Shown here: piece after piece, positions 63,871-64,000 of the stretch | Layout: every line of letters begins with the position of its first letter | How positions within the stretch are numbered: the first letter of the stretch is position 1 | Assembly (NCBI RefSeq): GCF_964355755.1 | Contig: NC_092671.1 | Location: 14,304,501 to 14,368,500, forward strand | Direction of reading: 5' to 3' | Length of the DNA: 64,000 nt | Source: Antedon mediterranea | Lineage: Eukaryota; Echinodermata; Crinoidea; Comatulida; Antedonidae | Notes under the pieces: generated by a model | What the model was told of the DNA's origin: nothing | The model's input: the letters and a program-made list of their open reading frames with translations, nothing else | Database searches by the model: none | Position numbers and translations under genes: made by a program

Positions 63871-64000
63871 TAAGTAACTAAGACTGCATTAATTTTTAAA
63901 ATATTATTTAAAAAATCTCGTCTTAAAAGATGCAGAATATAAGAACAATGACAGATAAATGATGAATTCTAAATATCATCATCCTGCCAATTTCGTACTT

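Overview
This is eukaryotic, AT-rich nuclear DNA from an animal. The evidence is spliced genes with GT/AG introns and phase-1 extracellular modules, a single-exon TRIM protein, a rhodopsin-type neuropeptide receptor, and dense short repeats. HYR (hyalin-repeat) and farnesoic-acid-O-methyltransferase-type domains, an NPS/CCAP/NG-peptide-type receptor and recurrent TAGGCCTA-type sequence suggest a deuterostome invertebrate, most likely an echinoderm. The class cannot be settled from the window. There is no prokaryotic signature.

Layout: 1-167 is the last coding exon of a DNA2-type helicase/nuclease (+). 1380-4437 is a CNTD1-like meiotic cyclin (-), rebuilt here from six firm exons plus a doubtful last one. 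5838-7739 is an intact single-exon TRIM E3 ligase with an NHL-type C-terminus (+). 9541-10935 is a three-exon gene for an 80-residue secreted eight-cysteine peptide (+). 13726-17541 is a decayed DUF6729-family gene (-) with several frameshifts, a nonsense codon and a missing central domain. 19359-24233 is a 4.9-kb foldback-like inverted repeat with about 1.1-kb arms and a higher-order tandem core. 24234-26170 is a field of short hairpin repeats.

The centrepiece is 28310-41103 (-), a 31-exon gene whose frame I followed without a break from a signal peptide to a stop (about 2453 residues). Its order is FA domain, 2 EGF, 15 HYR, five copies of an unrecognised four-cysteine domain, a second FA domain, and a truncated third FA domain. 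Twelve of the HYR exons are three copies of a 1555-bp, four-exon tandem block. A transposable element lies just beyond the last exon and a palindromic element lies just upstream of the TATA box.

44007-49890 is intergenic and holds three tandem arrays. The 21-bp array carries roughly 67 copies of a palindromic ATTGG/CCAAT unit. 49892-58924 (-) is a complete seven-exon GPCR of the NPSR/CCAPR/NG-peptide-receptor type. 58925-64000 holds a third copy of a dispersed element and no gene I can support, except perhaps a 5' exon near 63.8 kb. The genes are unrelated neighbours and do not form a pathway. Gene models were read by eye from splice signals and frame continuity, and family names rest on recognised motifs, not searches.
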